A DNA stretch of 64,000 bases from Elephas maximus indicus (taxonomy: Eukaryota > Chordata > Mammalia > Proboscidea > Elephantidae): positions 99,896,480 through 99,960,479 of the forward strand of contig NC_064825.1 of NCBI RefSeq assembly GCF_024166365.1, written 5' to 3'. Below are positions 20,730 to 30,964 of the stretch, piece after piece. Under the pieces are notes generated by a model, which saw nothing but the letters and a program-made list of their open reading frames with translations, searched no databases and had not been told where the DNA came from. Numbering within the stretch: the stretch's first letter is position 1; every line of letters starts with the position of its first letter. The translations under genes and the position numbers were made by a program.

Positions 20730-20840
20730 AGGAGACAGGTCTACTCTGGACTCTGCCTCTGCAGGGCTGTGTGACCTTGACTCTGAGCTTCCTGCCCCTT
20801 CCCTGTGAGATGGAGAGGATGCTGAAGGAGTGAAAAATGG
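20730..20840 (+). repeat. MIR fragment
   Basis: 'gcagggctgtgtgaccttga', then 'gtgagatggagaggatgctg'. Confidence 0.45.
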
Positions 20841-21149
20841 GCCTGGAGGAGAAGCAAACACTGGGCTGACTTGCTGACTGAGGAGTGAAGAGTCGGCCAG
20901 GGTGAGGTACAAGCTCGGAGCATTCTGGGAGCTCTGGCAGGCCGGCCTGGAGTTAATCAGCCACTGGGAGGAGTGTGCAAGGGCAGTGACCTTTGGGGGT
21001 GGCTGATGTCCCTAAGACAGGAACCCGCCTGACACTGGCCCCACACCAGATCAGCACCCACGGACATCTGGCCCGCTCTCCCCTGGACCTGGAAAGAGGC
21101 TCCAAGGTCAGGCGCAGAGGCTGGGGTGCAGCCTGGAGGAAAGGACCCA

Positions 21150-21285
21150 ACAGCGGACTGGGAGTCAGGGGACCTGGCTTCCAGCCCCAGGTTTGCCACC
21201 AACATCCTGTGTGACCTTGGGCATGTTTTTGAATCGGTTTCTCCAGCTACAAAATGCAATAGATGAAGTTCCCTTTCTAGGGGCT
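21150..21285 (+). repeat. MIR SINE
   Basis: 'catcctgtgtgaccttgggc', then 'ggtttctccagctacaaaat'. Confidence 0.65.
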
Positions 21286-22094
21286 CTCTCCCAAGCCTCG
21301 CATTCCCTGGGTCTGCGAGTGTGGGGAGAGGTCACAGAGAGAGGACATCCGGGGGTGGGAGCAAGTCTGGGGTGTGGGAGGACAGGCAGAGGTGACAGGA
21401 GAATCTGCAGAGTCATCAGTGTCTCCACTTGGAAGGACCTTGGTGCGAGGGAGGGGTGGCCCAAGGGGGTGGAGCTCCTTACCCTGACTCCCTTGGCTCC
21501 TGACAGCTTTGCCTCATCTGCTTCCACAGCTGATTTCCACATGTGACTGGCTTGAAGCAAGGCTTCCAGTGCTTATGATCGGATTGGAAATCCCTGTCCT
21601 AGGCCCATCCATTGCACAAAGACAAAGACCCAGAAAGACCCAGAAAGTGAAGCAGCTTGCTCAGGACACAGCCAAGGAGGTGAGGGGATGGGAGTGAGAG
21701 AAGGGTTACAGCCTCACTTCCTTTATCCCCTTAACTCTAGAGCCTCTGCCTCTCAAGAAAGAAAGCTCTTTAGAATATGTGAGGTGGGATCTTATAGGCG
21801 CAGAAGAGATCCATCCAGAGGTGTGGTCCACTTGGACCACCAGCTCTCCTGATGTCTTTGGGAAACCATTTAGCCTTCACTCCTGGTCCCTTCTTCTTGG
21901 AATTCCAGGCTTGCGAATTTTTTTTATTCATTTTCACTGAGAGAGCCCCAAATCAGGGAGGTGCGGAAATGCCGCTCATCTTCTCTGGTTCTGCAGGGGA
22001 AAGGTCAACCTAAAAACAAGCAAAGAACAAGAAAGCAAATCAAACCCACATCAACCATCAGATTGAGCCTGGCAGACTATCCCTCTCCCAGCAT
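21286..22094. other. Unique sequence
   Basis: No exon recognised. A weak reverse MIR-like stretch occurs near 21640-21690 (cagcttgctcaggacacagc). Confidence 0.3.
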
Positions 22095-22266
22095 TGGAGC
22101 CCTGGTGATGCAGTGGTTAAGAGCCTGCCTACAAACCAAAAGTATAGCGGTTTAAATCCACAAGTCAGTTTCTCCTAGAAAACCCTATGGGGCAATTCCA
22201 CTCTGTCCTGTAGGGTCGCCATAAGCTGGAATCGACTCTATAGCAACGGTACTTTTTTTTTTTTTT
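22095..22266 (+). mobile_element. AfroSINE type A
   Basis: 'ggagccctggtgatgcagtg', 'gtagggtcgccataagctgg', followed by a T-run. Confidence 0.92.
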
Positions 22267-22267
22267 A

Positions 22268-22400
22268 ATCATAGCATTATCGTCCCATTTGGCAGATGAG
22301 GAAACTAAGGCTCAGAGGGGTGGAAGGGCTCTATGGATGTCCCCACCTGGGAGGAAGTGGTAGGGCTGAGACTAGAACCCAGACTTTGAGACTCCATTGC
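22268..22400 (-). repeat. MIR SINE
   Basis: 'ggcagatgaggaaactaagg', 'actagaacccagactttgag'. Confidence 0.65.
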
Positions 22401-22689
22401 CCCCCAGGGGCCTGCTATGGCGAGGCTTTTTACACCTCTCCCAGGGCCTCCTCCCCCAGGGATTCCACCTACAGCAAGAATAGGTAACACCCCATACACT
22501 GGGCCAGCAGCCTCCTTGGCTGTCATCTGCCACTGCTTGGCCTGGACCACAGTGCACAAGGCCTGGAGGGCCCCATCTTAGAAACAAGGGTGACACCTGG
22601 TGGAAGTTCACAGGCATGACATGCTGCTGCATGTTAGCCCAGTAGCCCCGGAAGATGCTAGAAGCACATTCACCTCCTCACTTTCTTCC
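22401..22689. other. Unique sequence
   Basis: No feature recognised. Confidence 0.3.
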
Positions 22690-22840
22690 TCCTTCAATGC
22701 AGTTTTTTCCTCTTGCGGTGAAATTCACAGATCATAAAATTCATCATTCGAACCATTATAAGTCACACGATTCAGTGAGTTTTAGCTCAATGCTTCCATT
22801 CACGGTCTAAGAAAGCTGTTCTGTTCCCACTGCCATGTTC
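22690..22840. repeat. Old L1-like fragment
   Basis: 'gcggtgaaattcacagatca', 'taaaattcatcattcgaacc' and 'attcagtgagttttagctca' resemble a common old mammalian L1 segment. Orientation and subfamily uncertain. Confidence 0.35.
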
Positions 22841-22997
22841 ACATCCCAGGCAGTAGGAATGGGGAAAAGGGAAGACAAGGGGACACTCCTTCCCTTTAAG
22901 GACATGGCTCAGAAATAGCACACATCACTTCTGCTCATACCCATTGACCAGAGAAAGGGATCTTTGTCATCAAAATAAGAAGTCAGATTCCATCACT

Positions 22998-24299
22998 GTT
23001 GTGGTTGTTAGGTGCTGTCGAGTCAGTTCCAATCATAGTGAGCCTATGCAAAACAGAACGAAACACTGCCTGGTCGTGTACCATCCTCACAATCATTGTT
23101 ATGCTTCAGCCCTTTGTTGCAGCCATTGTGTTAATCCATCTAGTTGAGGGTTTTCCTCTTTTTATCTGACCCTCTACTTTACCAAGTGTGATGTCCTTCT
23201 CCAGGGACTGATCCCTCCGTATAACATGTCCAAAGTATGTGAGACATCCTTGCTTCTAAGGAGCATCCTGGGTGTACTTCCTCCAAGACAGATTTGCTCG
23301 TTCTTTCAGCAGTCCATGGTATATTCAATATTCTTTAACGACACCACAATTCGAAGGTATGAATTCTTATTTGGCCTCCCTTATTCATTGTCCAGCTTTT
23401 GCATGCATGTTAGGTGATGAAAACACCGTGACATGGGTCAGGTGACCTTAGTCTTCAAAGTGGCATCTTTGCTTTTTAACACTTTAAAGAGGTCTTTTTC
23501 CGCAGATTTGCCCAATGGAATACATTGTTTGATTTCTTGACTGCTGCTTCCATGGATGTTGACTGTGGATCCAAGTACAATGAAATCCTTGATGACTTCT
23601 ATATTTTCTCCATTTATCATGATGTAGCTCATTGGTCCAGTTGTGAGGATTTTGCTTTTCTTTATGTTGAGGTGTAATCCATACTGAAGGCTGTGGTCTT
23701 TGATCTTCATCAGTAAGCACTTCAAGTCTTCTTCACTTTCAGCAAGCAAGGTTGAGTCATCTGCATATCGCAGGTTATTAATGAGCCATCCTCCAATCTT
23801 GATGCCACGTTGTTCTTCATACAGTCCTGCTTTTTGGATTGTTTGCTCAGCATACAGATTGAATAGGTTTGGTGAAAGGGTACAACCCTTAATGCATACC
23901 TTTTCTGACTTTAAACCGTGCGGTATCGGCTTGTTCTGCCCGAACGACTGCCTCTTGATCTGTGTACAGGTTCCTCATGAGCACAGTTACGTGTTCTGGA
24001 ATTCCCATTCTTCGCAATGTTATCCATAATTTCTTATGATCCACACAGTCGAATGCCTTTTCATTGTCAAGAAAACACAGATAAACATCTTTCTGATATT
24101 CTCTGCTTTCAGCCAGAATCCATCTGACATCAGCAATGATATCCCTGGTTCCACGTCCTCTTCTGAATCCAGCTTGAATTTCTGGCAGTTCCCTGTCCAT
24201 GTACTGCTGCAGCCGCTTTTGAATGATCTTCAGCAAAACTTTGCTTGCATGTGATGTTAATGACACCACAGTACGACAAACTGACAGACGTGTGGGGGG
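22998..24299 (-). mobile_element. Internally deleted RTE (BovB-clade) LINE, with target-site duplication
   Basis: Reverse RTE of about 1.3 kb. The 3' tail lies at 22998 ('gtggttgttaggtgctgtcg') and the 5' terminus at about 24270-24299 ('cgacaaactgacagacgtgt'). The terminus is joined directly to the middle of the reverse transcriptase, so the 5' leader and the whole endonuclease are missing. Duplicated host bases are ttccatcact (22988-22997) and ttccctcact (24300-24309), one mismatch. This suggests the element inserted already deleted. Confidence 0.9.
23438..24260 (-). pseudogene. RTE reverse transcriptase fragment (decayed)
   Basis: The upstream frame (about 24260-23889) encodes an RTE reverse-transcriptase segment including LPEIQAGFRRGRGTRD and KAFDCVDHKKLW. 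After frame breaks, a second frame (about 23770-23438) starts with the catalytic YADD box, intact at 23756-23767, and continues with LAESEEDLKCLLMKIKDHS. The endonuclease domain is absent. The protein would normally prime reverse transcription at a nicked chromosomal site. Breaks and the missing N-terminus make it non-functional. Confidence 0.85.
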
Positions 24300-24349
24300 T
24301 TCCCTCACTACTTAGTGTTACATCATAAAAAGCTATTGTTCACTGGGTG

Positions 24350-24490
24350 GCTACAAAACACTGTTTTATACCAAGAGCTTCATACACACTGTTTCTAATC
24401 TTGTCAGATAGATATGACTGCCCAGTTTGTTCCCTTCATTTTACACATGTAGACAGTGCTATTCATAGAGGTTAGGCCCATAGCCTCCAG
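24350..24490 (-). repeat. MIR fragment
   Basis: 'cttcattttacacatgtaga' followed by 'atagaggttaggcccatagc'. Confidence 0.45.
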
Positions 24491-24589
24491 GATATCTGCT
24501 GAGAACTGTTTGCCTCTGCTCTGGGAGAGGAAGTGCGCTGACAATCAGACATCAGCAGCCATGTCTAGTCATTGATCTCTGTAGTCAAG

Positions 24590-24870
24590 GTTAAGAGGAC
24601 TCCGGAGTCTGATTCTAAAACCAAACCTGTTGCTGATGAGCTGGTCCCAACTCACAGCCACCCCATGAGTTGCCTGTGTTCAAATGCTGGTTCTACCACT
24701 TTCTAGCTGTTTGGCCTTGGGCGATTGAGTTAGACTCTCTATACCTCTCTGTGCCTTGGTTTTCTTATCTGTGAAATGGGGCGCTAAGGATGAGATAATC
24801 CATGAAAAGCCTTTAGCATAGTGTTTGATACACTGTGAGTTCTGGGATAATATTAAATAGTAACAACAGT
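24590..24870 (+). repeat. MIR SINE containing an AfroSINE fragment
   Basis: MIR core: 'ctagctgtttggccttgggc', 'tatctgtgaaatggggcgct', 'catagtgtttgatacactgt'. An AfroSINE scrap interrupts its 5' end. Confidence 0.65.
24618..24665 (-). mobile_element. AfroSINE 3'-end fragment
   Basis: 'aaaccaaacctgttgctgat' and 'caactcacagccaccccat'. Only ~48 bp of tail, in the MIR. Confidence 0.7.
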
Positions 24871-24934
24871 AGTAGGAATAGTAGCAGCGGCAGGTGTTGC
24901 TATAGTTGTAGCAGGAGCAACACTTGTCAGCGGA

Positions 24935-25520
24935 AATCATTCTTCTTAGGATTTGGCCTGACAACACACTCTACTGTGAGTCATCCTTGGATGGGAATTG
25001 TGATGGGAATGCTGTTGCTGATGGCTGACTGGTGATGGCGGTGATGATGAAGATGATGGTGACAGAGATGCAGGTGGTGATGATGAAGATGGAAATGGTG
25101 ACAGAGGTGATGGTAATGGTGTTGGTGATGTTAACAGTGATATCGATAGTGGTGTTGGTGATGATGAGATGATGATGGTGGTGATAGCGACAGTCATGGT
25201 GAAGGAGACTGTGGAGGTGATTCTCTTGGGGTTGTAACCTACCAACCCACTCCACTGTAGAGTATGCCAGGGGTGGAAATGGTGATGACGTTGCTGACGG
25301 TGAAGAAGATGGTGATGATGATGATAGCGGTGGATATAGTGACAATGATGATTATAAAGGTGATGAGGATGGTGGTGGTGGTTGTCATGGTAGTGATGAG
25401 TAAAATGGTAATGGTGATGGTGTTGGCGGTGTTACTAGTGACATCGATGATGATGGCTGATAATGGTGATGGTGGTGATGATGTTTTGGTGGTGACGCTA
25501 TTGCTGAAACGAACACTCCC
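24935..25520 (+). repeat. GAT/GGT-rich minisatellite with ~290-bp higher-order repeat
   Basis: Degenerate (tgatgg)n array. Two large units are visible. Unit 1 begins 'cttcttaggatttggcctga' (24940) and unit 2 'ctcttggggttgtaacctac' (25222). Each is followed by a 'c(a/c)cactc(t/c)actgt' block, and each later has 'cagtgatatcgat' or 'tagtgacatcgat'. Open frames across it are Met/Val-rich artefacts, not genes. Confidence 0.8.
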
Positions 25521-25881
25521 TTATATAAATGTTCAGGTGGGCCTACCTGAATAGACGTTGTTGAAACCTGGTGCCTTCTACCTTGTTTGTTACTTAGCTT
25601 CTTAAACATTTGACCACTATCTTGAGATCTAAGATGGCTGCTCCAGCTCCAGCCATCACACCTGCATTCTATCCAGTGAGAAGTAGGGAAGGGAAAAGCA
25701 TCCTCCTCTCCTTTTAAGGGCATAGCCTGGAAGTTTTTTTTAATACAACCAAGATAGAAAATTCTTTTTTTTAGATACTATCATGGGTAAGGTTCATGCC
25801 ATGATCCAGTGCCTCTAGATGTAAAGATCTGCAAGCAAATTCCTCTCAGAGCCAGAAAAATGGTGGTCTCTCCTGCTGAAC

Positions 25882-26088
25882 GACAAGGAGCCCTTGTGGT
25901 GCAGTAGTTAAAGTTCTCGGCTGCTAGTCAAAAGGTTGGTGGTTTGAACCCACCAGCCTCTCCAAGGGAGAAAGATGGGGCAACGTGCTTCAGTAAAGAT
26001 TACAGCCTTGGAAACCCTGTGGGGCAGTTCTACTCTGTCCTATATGGTCGCTACGAGTTGAAATCGACTAGATGGCAACGGGTTTTAG
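25882..26088 (+). mobile_element. AfroSINE type B with target-site duplication
   Basis: 'ggagcccttgtggtgcagta', 'cgtgcttcagtaaagattac', 'tggcaacgggtttta'. Host duplication tctcctgctgaac (25869-25881) and tctcctggtgaac (26089-26101), one mismatch. Confidence 0.94.
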
Positions 26089-26147
26089 TCTCCTGGTGAA
26101 CTATATGTTTTCTTTCACCAGAGGCAGCAAAGTGCCTGGCCTTCTGA

Positions 26148-26229
26148 GGCTGACTAGACTGGTGATGGTAGGGCCAGCCTGGGATCTGGGGCTGGTACCA
26201 CTGACCCGGGTCCCTAATAAGGAATAAGG
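26148..26229. repeat. 82-bp duplicated segment, copy 1
   Basis: Begins 'ggctgactag' and ends 'cctaataaggaataagg'. It matches 26785-26866 without gaps, 73 of 82 identical by hand count. Confidence 0.9.
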
Positions 26230-26574
26230 TGGACTTCTAGCAGAATGGCAAGGAGAGATCTCGGCAGAAAGAGTATGTTGCTTCTGGATCCACATGTCTC
26301 TAGTGGATTGATGTTAACATTTGATGTTATTGTGTGGGTAATGGTTAAGACAAGGAAAAAGGAGTCGTAGGTGTATTTTCTAATTTCGGCTTTGGCATTC
26401 CCTGATTTACAGCATTAGGCAATTCTCTGAGTCTCGCTTTTCTCCTTTTGTTTTTATTTACGATGAAATTTAGAACACGCACCTGTGTATGTGAAAAATG
26501 CATATGCCCACTTTAAGGGCAATGCTAAAAATAAATGCCTGGGTACCCATTACAAGGCCAAGAATTATGATCTC

Positions 26575-26657
26575 AGGCCAGTTCCTCAGTTTCCCTCTTC
26601 ACTCTCCTCATTTATAAACTAGAGTTGATCATAATAAGTGTACCTAACCTACGTTGT
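26575..26657 (+). repeat. MIR fragment
   Basis: 'ccagttcctcagtttccctc', then 'cctcatttataaactagagt'. A SINE follows directly. Confidence 0.5.
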
Positions 26658-27079
26658 TGTTATGTCATTAGCTGCCATCGAGTTGGCCTCTGACTCATGG
26701 AGACCCCATGCACAACAGAACAAAACGCAGCCCAGCCCTGCACCATCCCAATGACTGGTTGCAGATTGGATCATTGTGGTTCAAGGCTGACTAGGCAGGT
26801 GATAGTGGGGCCAGGCTGAGACCTGGGGCTGGTACCATTGACCAGGGTCCCTAATAAGGAATAAGGATTTTCATTGGCTAATTTTCAAAAGCAGATTGCC
26901 AGGCCTTTCTCCCTAGCCTGATTATTCTAGAAGCTTCATTGAAACCTGTTCGGTATCATAGCAACACTCAAGCCTCCACTGACAGACAAGTGGTGGCTGA
27001 GCATAGGTGCATGGGCCAGGAATTGAACCTGGTCTCCCACATGGAAGGCGAGAATTCTACCACTGAACCGTCAATGCCC
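26658..27079 (-). mobile_element. Glycine-tRNA SINE carrying an 82-bp insert
   Basis: Reverse copy. The RTE tail complement starts at 26658 ('gttgttatgtcattagctgc'), then the RTE-leader complement ('cagattgccaggcctttctc'). The tRNA-Gly head complement ends 'attctaccactgaaccgtca' and 'atgccc'. Between 'tcattgtggttca' and 'ttttcattggcta' lies an 82-bp segment that is not part of the SINE and duplicates 26148-26229. Confidence 0.88.
26785..26866. repeat. 82-bp duplicated segment, copy 2 (inside the SINE)
   Basis: See 26148-26229. Same length and same orientation, 9 mismatches. Confidence 0.9.
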
Positions 27080-27429
27080 TTCTGCCATTAGAATAACATA
27101 TCCCAAATAGGGGCTGATTCTTCATCCTGAGTTTAGGAATGGCAAGAATGCATGGAGCAGAGCCTTAACTAACCCACAGCAGTCTTTATCTCCCATTAAA
27201 CGTAAGTGAGAAACAAGCCTTTGTTGTTGTGAGCCAGCGAGATTTTGAGGTACTTTGTTACTGCTGCATAACCTCACAAAGGCTGACTAATACAGGGCTA
27301 AAGAGTAGCACGTCAGGCATAGTTAGGCAGGACTACTTCTTAAGTCCCTTCTAGCCCCTCCTTCTAGACTTTACGGCTCATTCTCAGTAAATGAGGCATG
27401 AGTCCTGAAAAGGAGGCACATTAGGGAGG
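27080..27429. other. Unique or old-repeat sequence
   Basis: 'tgttgttgtgagccagcgag' and 'ctttgttactgctgcataac' near 27220-27290 resemble the 3' part of an old LTR ('actttgttac...gctgactaatacag'). Otherwise nothing recognised. Confidence 0.3.
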
Positions 27430-27660
27430 CAATGTAGCGTATTTATTAGATGTTGGGGTCAGGCAGCCCTGGCTTACTCCCAGCTTTGCCACATACTAGC
27501 CGTGAAACCTTGATCAAATTCTTTAAATGCCCTGAGCCTTAGTTTCCTTGTCCATAAAATGGGAATAATAATTTTCCTACTTCGGAGTGCCTGTGTGAGG
27601 ACTAAATGACATTACGCCAGTGCCTGGCTTGTAGTCGCCTCCCATCAGTAGTAGCTGTGC
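27430..27660 (+). repeat. MIR SINE, nearly full length
   Basis: 'cttactcccagctttgccac', 'cctgagccttagtttccttg', 'tccataaaatgggaataata', 'agtgcctggcttgtagtcgc'. Confidence 0.75.
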
Positions 27661-28004
27661 TACTAATGTCATATTCATACTTGTCTTTCACCTTTTGAAG
27701 GAAACCTCCCCCACTACATGCTCCACCTTCCCAAATTAAGCATCAGAACTCTAATTCCCAGCCTCCCGCAAAGCCAGGCTATAAGCAGGCGGCCCAGGCT
27801 CCTCCAGTCAGACACTCCCATGTAAGGTTTAGATGCAGATATGAGCACTGCAGGCAACAGAACTTAGAAGAGCTTCCATCCCTTGCTGGTAGGGCAGAGG
27901 CAGCTCACTGGTGCTGGTTTTACAAGGGTTGCCAAGTTGGCTTCCAGGGACAGAAAGGAGTGGGATGGAGGATGGTGACAGTGACAGTTGTCTCATTAGG
28001 CTGT

Positions 28005-28738
28005 GTCTTAGACTGGGCTCTCTAAAAAAAAAAAAAAAAAGAGAAAGCAAAATCAGAAAGACCAAAAGGAAAAAAAAAAAAAACCCAAACCTGTTGCTGT
28101 TGATCGATTCTGACTCATAGCGACCCTATAGGACAGAGTAGAACTGCTCCATAGAGTTTCCAAGGAGCGCCTCGTGGATTCAAACCGTGGACCTTTTGGT
28201 TAGAAGCCATAGCTCTTAGCCACTACGCCACCAGGGTTTTGCATACAATAAATATATAAAGATTTATATCAAAGAAATGGCTCATATGGTTGTAGAGGCT
28301 GGACTGTCCCAAGTCCGTGGGTCAGGATAGAGGCCTCTCCTGATTCACATAGCCGCAAGGGCTGGCAAACCCAACATCAGCAGTTCCGGAACAGGGTTAC
28401 AGGCTGTGAAGATTTACAAATCCCAAGATTGGCAGACAAGACCACAGGTAAGCTGCTAGCTCAAGTCCCCAAAACTGGAGGTCAGATGAACAAGAGCCAG
28501 CAGCAGGATCCAGAATGAGCAAAAGCCACAAGCCTTGCCAGAATGTCCACTTATATTCGATGCATCCCACACACCCAAGGAAACTCCCTTTCAACTGACT
28601 GGCTACTCACAGCAGATCCCATCATGGAGGTGACCACATTGTATCAGATCTTATCACGGAAGTGATCACAACATCATACGACTGTCAAACAACTGAGAAT
28701 CATGGCCCAGCCAAGTTGACACACCTTAACCATCACAG
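28005..28738 (-). mobile_element. LTR-like dispersed repeat, split by an AfroSINE
   Basis: Bounded by 'tgtcttagactgggctctct' at the left and 'gttgacacaccttaaccatc' then 'aca' at the right, i.e. TG...CA ends. Internal strings 'gtagaggctggactgtccca' and 'catggcccagccaagttgac' recall a widespread mammalian LTR-like family, but I cannot name it. The reverse strand has an aataaa-like site upstream of the end. No coding sequence. Confidence 0.5.
28070..28238 (-). mobile_element. AfroSINE type A with A-run
   Basis: A-run at 28069-28083, 'tagcgaccctataggacaga', ending 'cgccaccagggttt'. Inserted in the LTR-like repeat. Confidence 0.92.
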
Positions 28739-28913
28739 GCTAGTTCTGCAGTGTAATTTGGGGCCTTATTCCTGGAAACCAAGCTTGAAGCTGACTCTCC
28801 AGCCAAGCCCAACCCCCACTCAGTAATTCAGAGGGCTGTACAGAAGCCTTTTTAATAAATGCGTCTGCTGAAACAACTAGAGTCCACTTCCTGTGCTTAT
28901 AACTAATGCCTGT

Positions 28914-29372
28914 GGTTGTTAGTTGCCATCGAGTTGACTCTGACTCACAGTAATCTTACGTATAACAGAACAAAACGTTGCCCAGTCTTGCAACGTGCTC
29001 AGAATTGCTGGCATGTTTGAGTCCATGGTCTCAGCTACTGTGCAAGTCCATCTCACTGAGGGTCTCCTTCATCCTCTCTGGCCCTCTGCTTCACCAAACA
29101 TCATGTCCCCTTCAACAACTGATCTTTCCCTGTGGCATGTCCAAAGTGAGCAAGCTGGGCAATGTTCTATTGTGATCATACAAAGTTTTCATTGGTTAAT
29201 TTTCTGAAGTAGATCACTAGGCCTTTCTTCCTAGTCTGTCTTAGTCTGGAAGCTCTGCTGAAACCTGTCCACCCTGGGTGGCCCTGCTGGTATTTGAAAT
29301 ACTGGTGGTAGAGCTTTCAGCATGTAGCTACATGCAAGTCACCACAGCACGACAAACTGACAGACATGATAG
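28914..29372 (-). mobile_element. Minimal RTE: 3' tail plus 5' leader, no coding region, with target-site duplication
   Basis: Reverse element of about 460 bp. 28914-29160 is the last ~250 bp of RTE ('gttagttgccatcgagttga' to 'catgtccaaagtgagcaagc'). 29165-29372 is the RTE 5' leader ('tcttcctagtctgtcttagt', 'tggtatttgaaatactgg', ending 'cgacaaactgacagacatg'). Nearly all coding sequence is missing; at most the last ~70 bp before the 3' UTR remain. Host duplication ctaatgcctgtgg (28903-28915) and ctaatgcctacgg (29373-29385), two mismatches. Confidence 0.88.
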
Positions 29373-29399
29373 CTAATGCCTACGGTAGTAACTATTATT

Positions 29400-29859
29400 A
29401 TTTCATCACCATTAGTAAATGAAGAGTCTTCAGACGCGCTGGACCTCCAGGCGCCCAGAGGAACTTTAGGCCAGCTAGCATTGGTGTGTAAATCCTAGTT
29501 CTCTTGTCTCAGTCGGGTGCAGTGTCTGCAAATCAGAATGTGGTGTGCAAACCTAGTTCCATATCTGTCCTCGAATGGCCCTTGGGCCTGGCTCCACCTT
29601 GACTGGTGCGGTCCCTGTCCTGGGGCCTAAAATGACCTGAGGCCGTGAGGGATGAAGACCAGCCTTCCATTTCTTGTCTCATTCCATTCTCTTCAGTGGC
29701 TGCACTGCATGCTATGGACACCAGAGGGCACTAGATGCTCATTTTGGAGGGAAGGGGCGAGGCGCTTCCCCCCCTCCAGCCCCCATTTCTGTTGGGGAAA
29801 GAAATGACTTGGAGACAACTAACTAATCCATTTTATAGCCCTAAACTGGCAGGTGTCCT
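29400..29859. other. Unique sequence
   Basis: No exon, RNA gene or family repeat recognised. Confidence 0.3.
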
Positions 29860-29950
29860 GGGTGCATTGTCCACAGTTTACAGGTAAGGAAATAGACCCA
29901 GAGAGATGAAGGCTCTTGTCCGAGGTCACATGGCTAAACCCTGTCTCACA
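29860..29950 (-). repeat. MIR fragment
   Basis: 'acaggtaaggaaatagaccc' and 'cgaggtcacatggctaaacc'. Confidence 0.55.
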
Positions 29951-30371
29951 GAGGAGGGCTGTGCCTACATTTCAGGTTTCAAAGGGAGCATTGTAGAGGA
30001 AGGAAAGACAATAGAAGGGTGTGATGTCCCTGCCTTCCTGTCAAGGCCCTTATGGCACGGCTGGCTACTCAGAACACTCTCAGTGTGAATGACAATTCCA
30101 CCAACATCTGTTGACCCCAGGATACCAAACTCAACTACCCACACAGATCAGGCAGGGAAGCCTGAGGGAAGCAGGTTGAGTGAGACAATAGGGAGTGGTG
30201 GGGACTGTGGCCCACTGGAGGGTATATGTTGCATCTGGCGGGGGGCGGGGTGGCCACTACTCAGGTCAGGGTGTTCAGATTTTCCTATTTTCAACAGAAG
30301 CTATAGATTTAAACGTTATTGTGAAATATCCTGATTTCTGAATGCTGGAAACCAATTCGAAATTGTTTTCA
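29951..30371. other. Unique sequence
   Basis: Nothing recognised. A short G-run lies at 30239-30248. Confidence 0.3.
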
Positions 30372-30450
30372 ATTCACCTCCCGGAGCCTTGGTGTTCTCA
30401 ATTGTACAATGGGGAGAATGTTTGTACAGTTGGCTTATTGGGCTAAGGTA
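30372..30450 (+). repeat. MIR fragment
   Basis: 'tctcaattgtacaatgggga' within a MIR-like order. Confidence 0.4.
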
Positions 30451-30455
30451 GTGGC

Positions 30456-30502
30456 TTTTTTTTTTTTTTTTAATTATGTGTGTGTGTGTGTTTTAATCTC
30501 AG
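30456..30502 (+). other. Possible splice acceptor tract
   Basis: A T-run at about 30457-30470, then (tg)n, then 'gttttaatctcag' ending at 30501. A good polypyrimidine/AG acceptor by pattern, but such patterns are common by chance. Confidence 0.25.
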
Positions 30503-30910
30503 GCCCAATTCAGGGAAGGATCTCACACTGGTTTTGTGCAGCTCCACCGAATGGCACATGTGGGGGCCCCTCTTTCTGCTACCCAGGCACGCAGCAGATC
30601 CCATCCATTGCAGGGGCTTATGAGTATCCGGAGACACTGAAGAAGGCTTGTCCATAGAAGCCTTCTCTGTTTCCTAGTTCTTCTGTTCTAACCACTCTTC
30701 CCTGCGGGCGTGGAGGCTGTGGCTAGATGGTCTCCAAGATGATCTACGGGAATTCAAGGAGAAGATGATAGGACTGTTTATATTTACTTTTTTATGTATC
30801 AAGCCTTTTTAATAATTATTTTTATATCATCTTTTTAATTTTTTGTGTATGGTTTATGATATACAACAATATTAAAATAGCTAGTAAATAATAATAAAAT
30901 GCCTAATAAA
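30502..30910 (+). other. Possible terminal exon or processed-RNA remnant (unrecognised)
   Basis: After the acceptor-like AG, one frame stays open to a TAG at about 30655-30657, reading GPIQGRISHWFCAAPPNG and later GAYEYPETLKKACP. It is followed by an AT-rich stretch with several aataaa motifs (30893-30942). I recognise no protein family. It may be a chance frame or part of an old repeat. Confidence 0.15.
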
Positions 30911-30964
30911 ATAGTGCATACATATCCATTATAAATAAATAAACGAGCATATATTGAGGTATGG

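Noticed and set aside
25264-25554. Met/Val-rich 96-codon frame
   Set aside because: It lies entirely in the GAT/GGT minisatellite.
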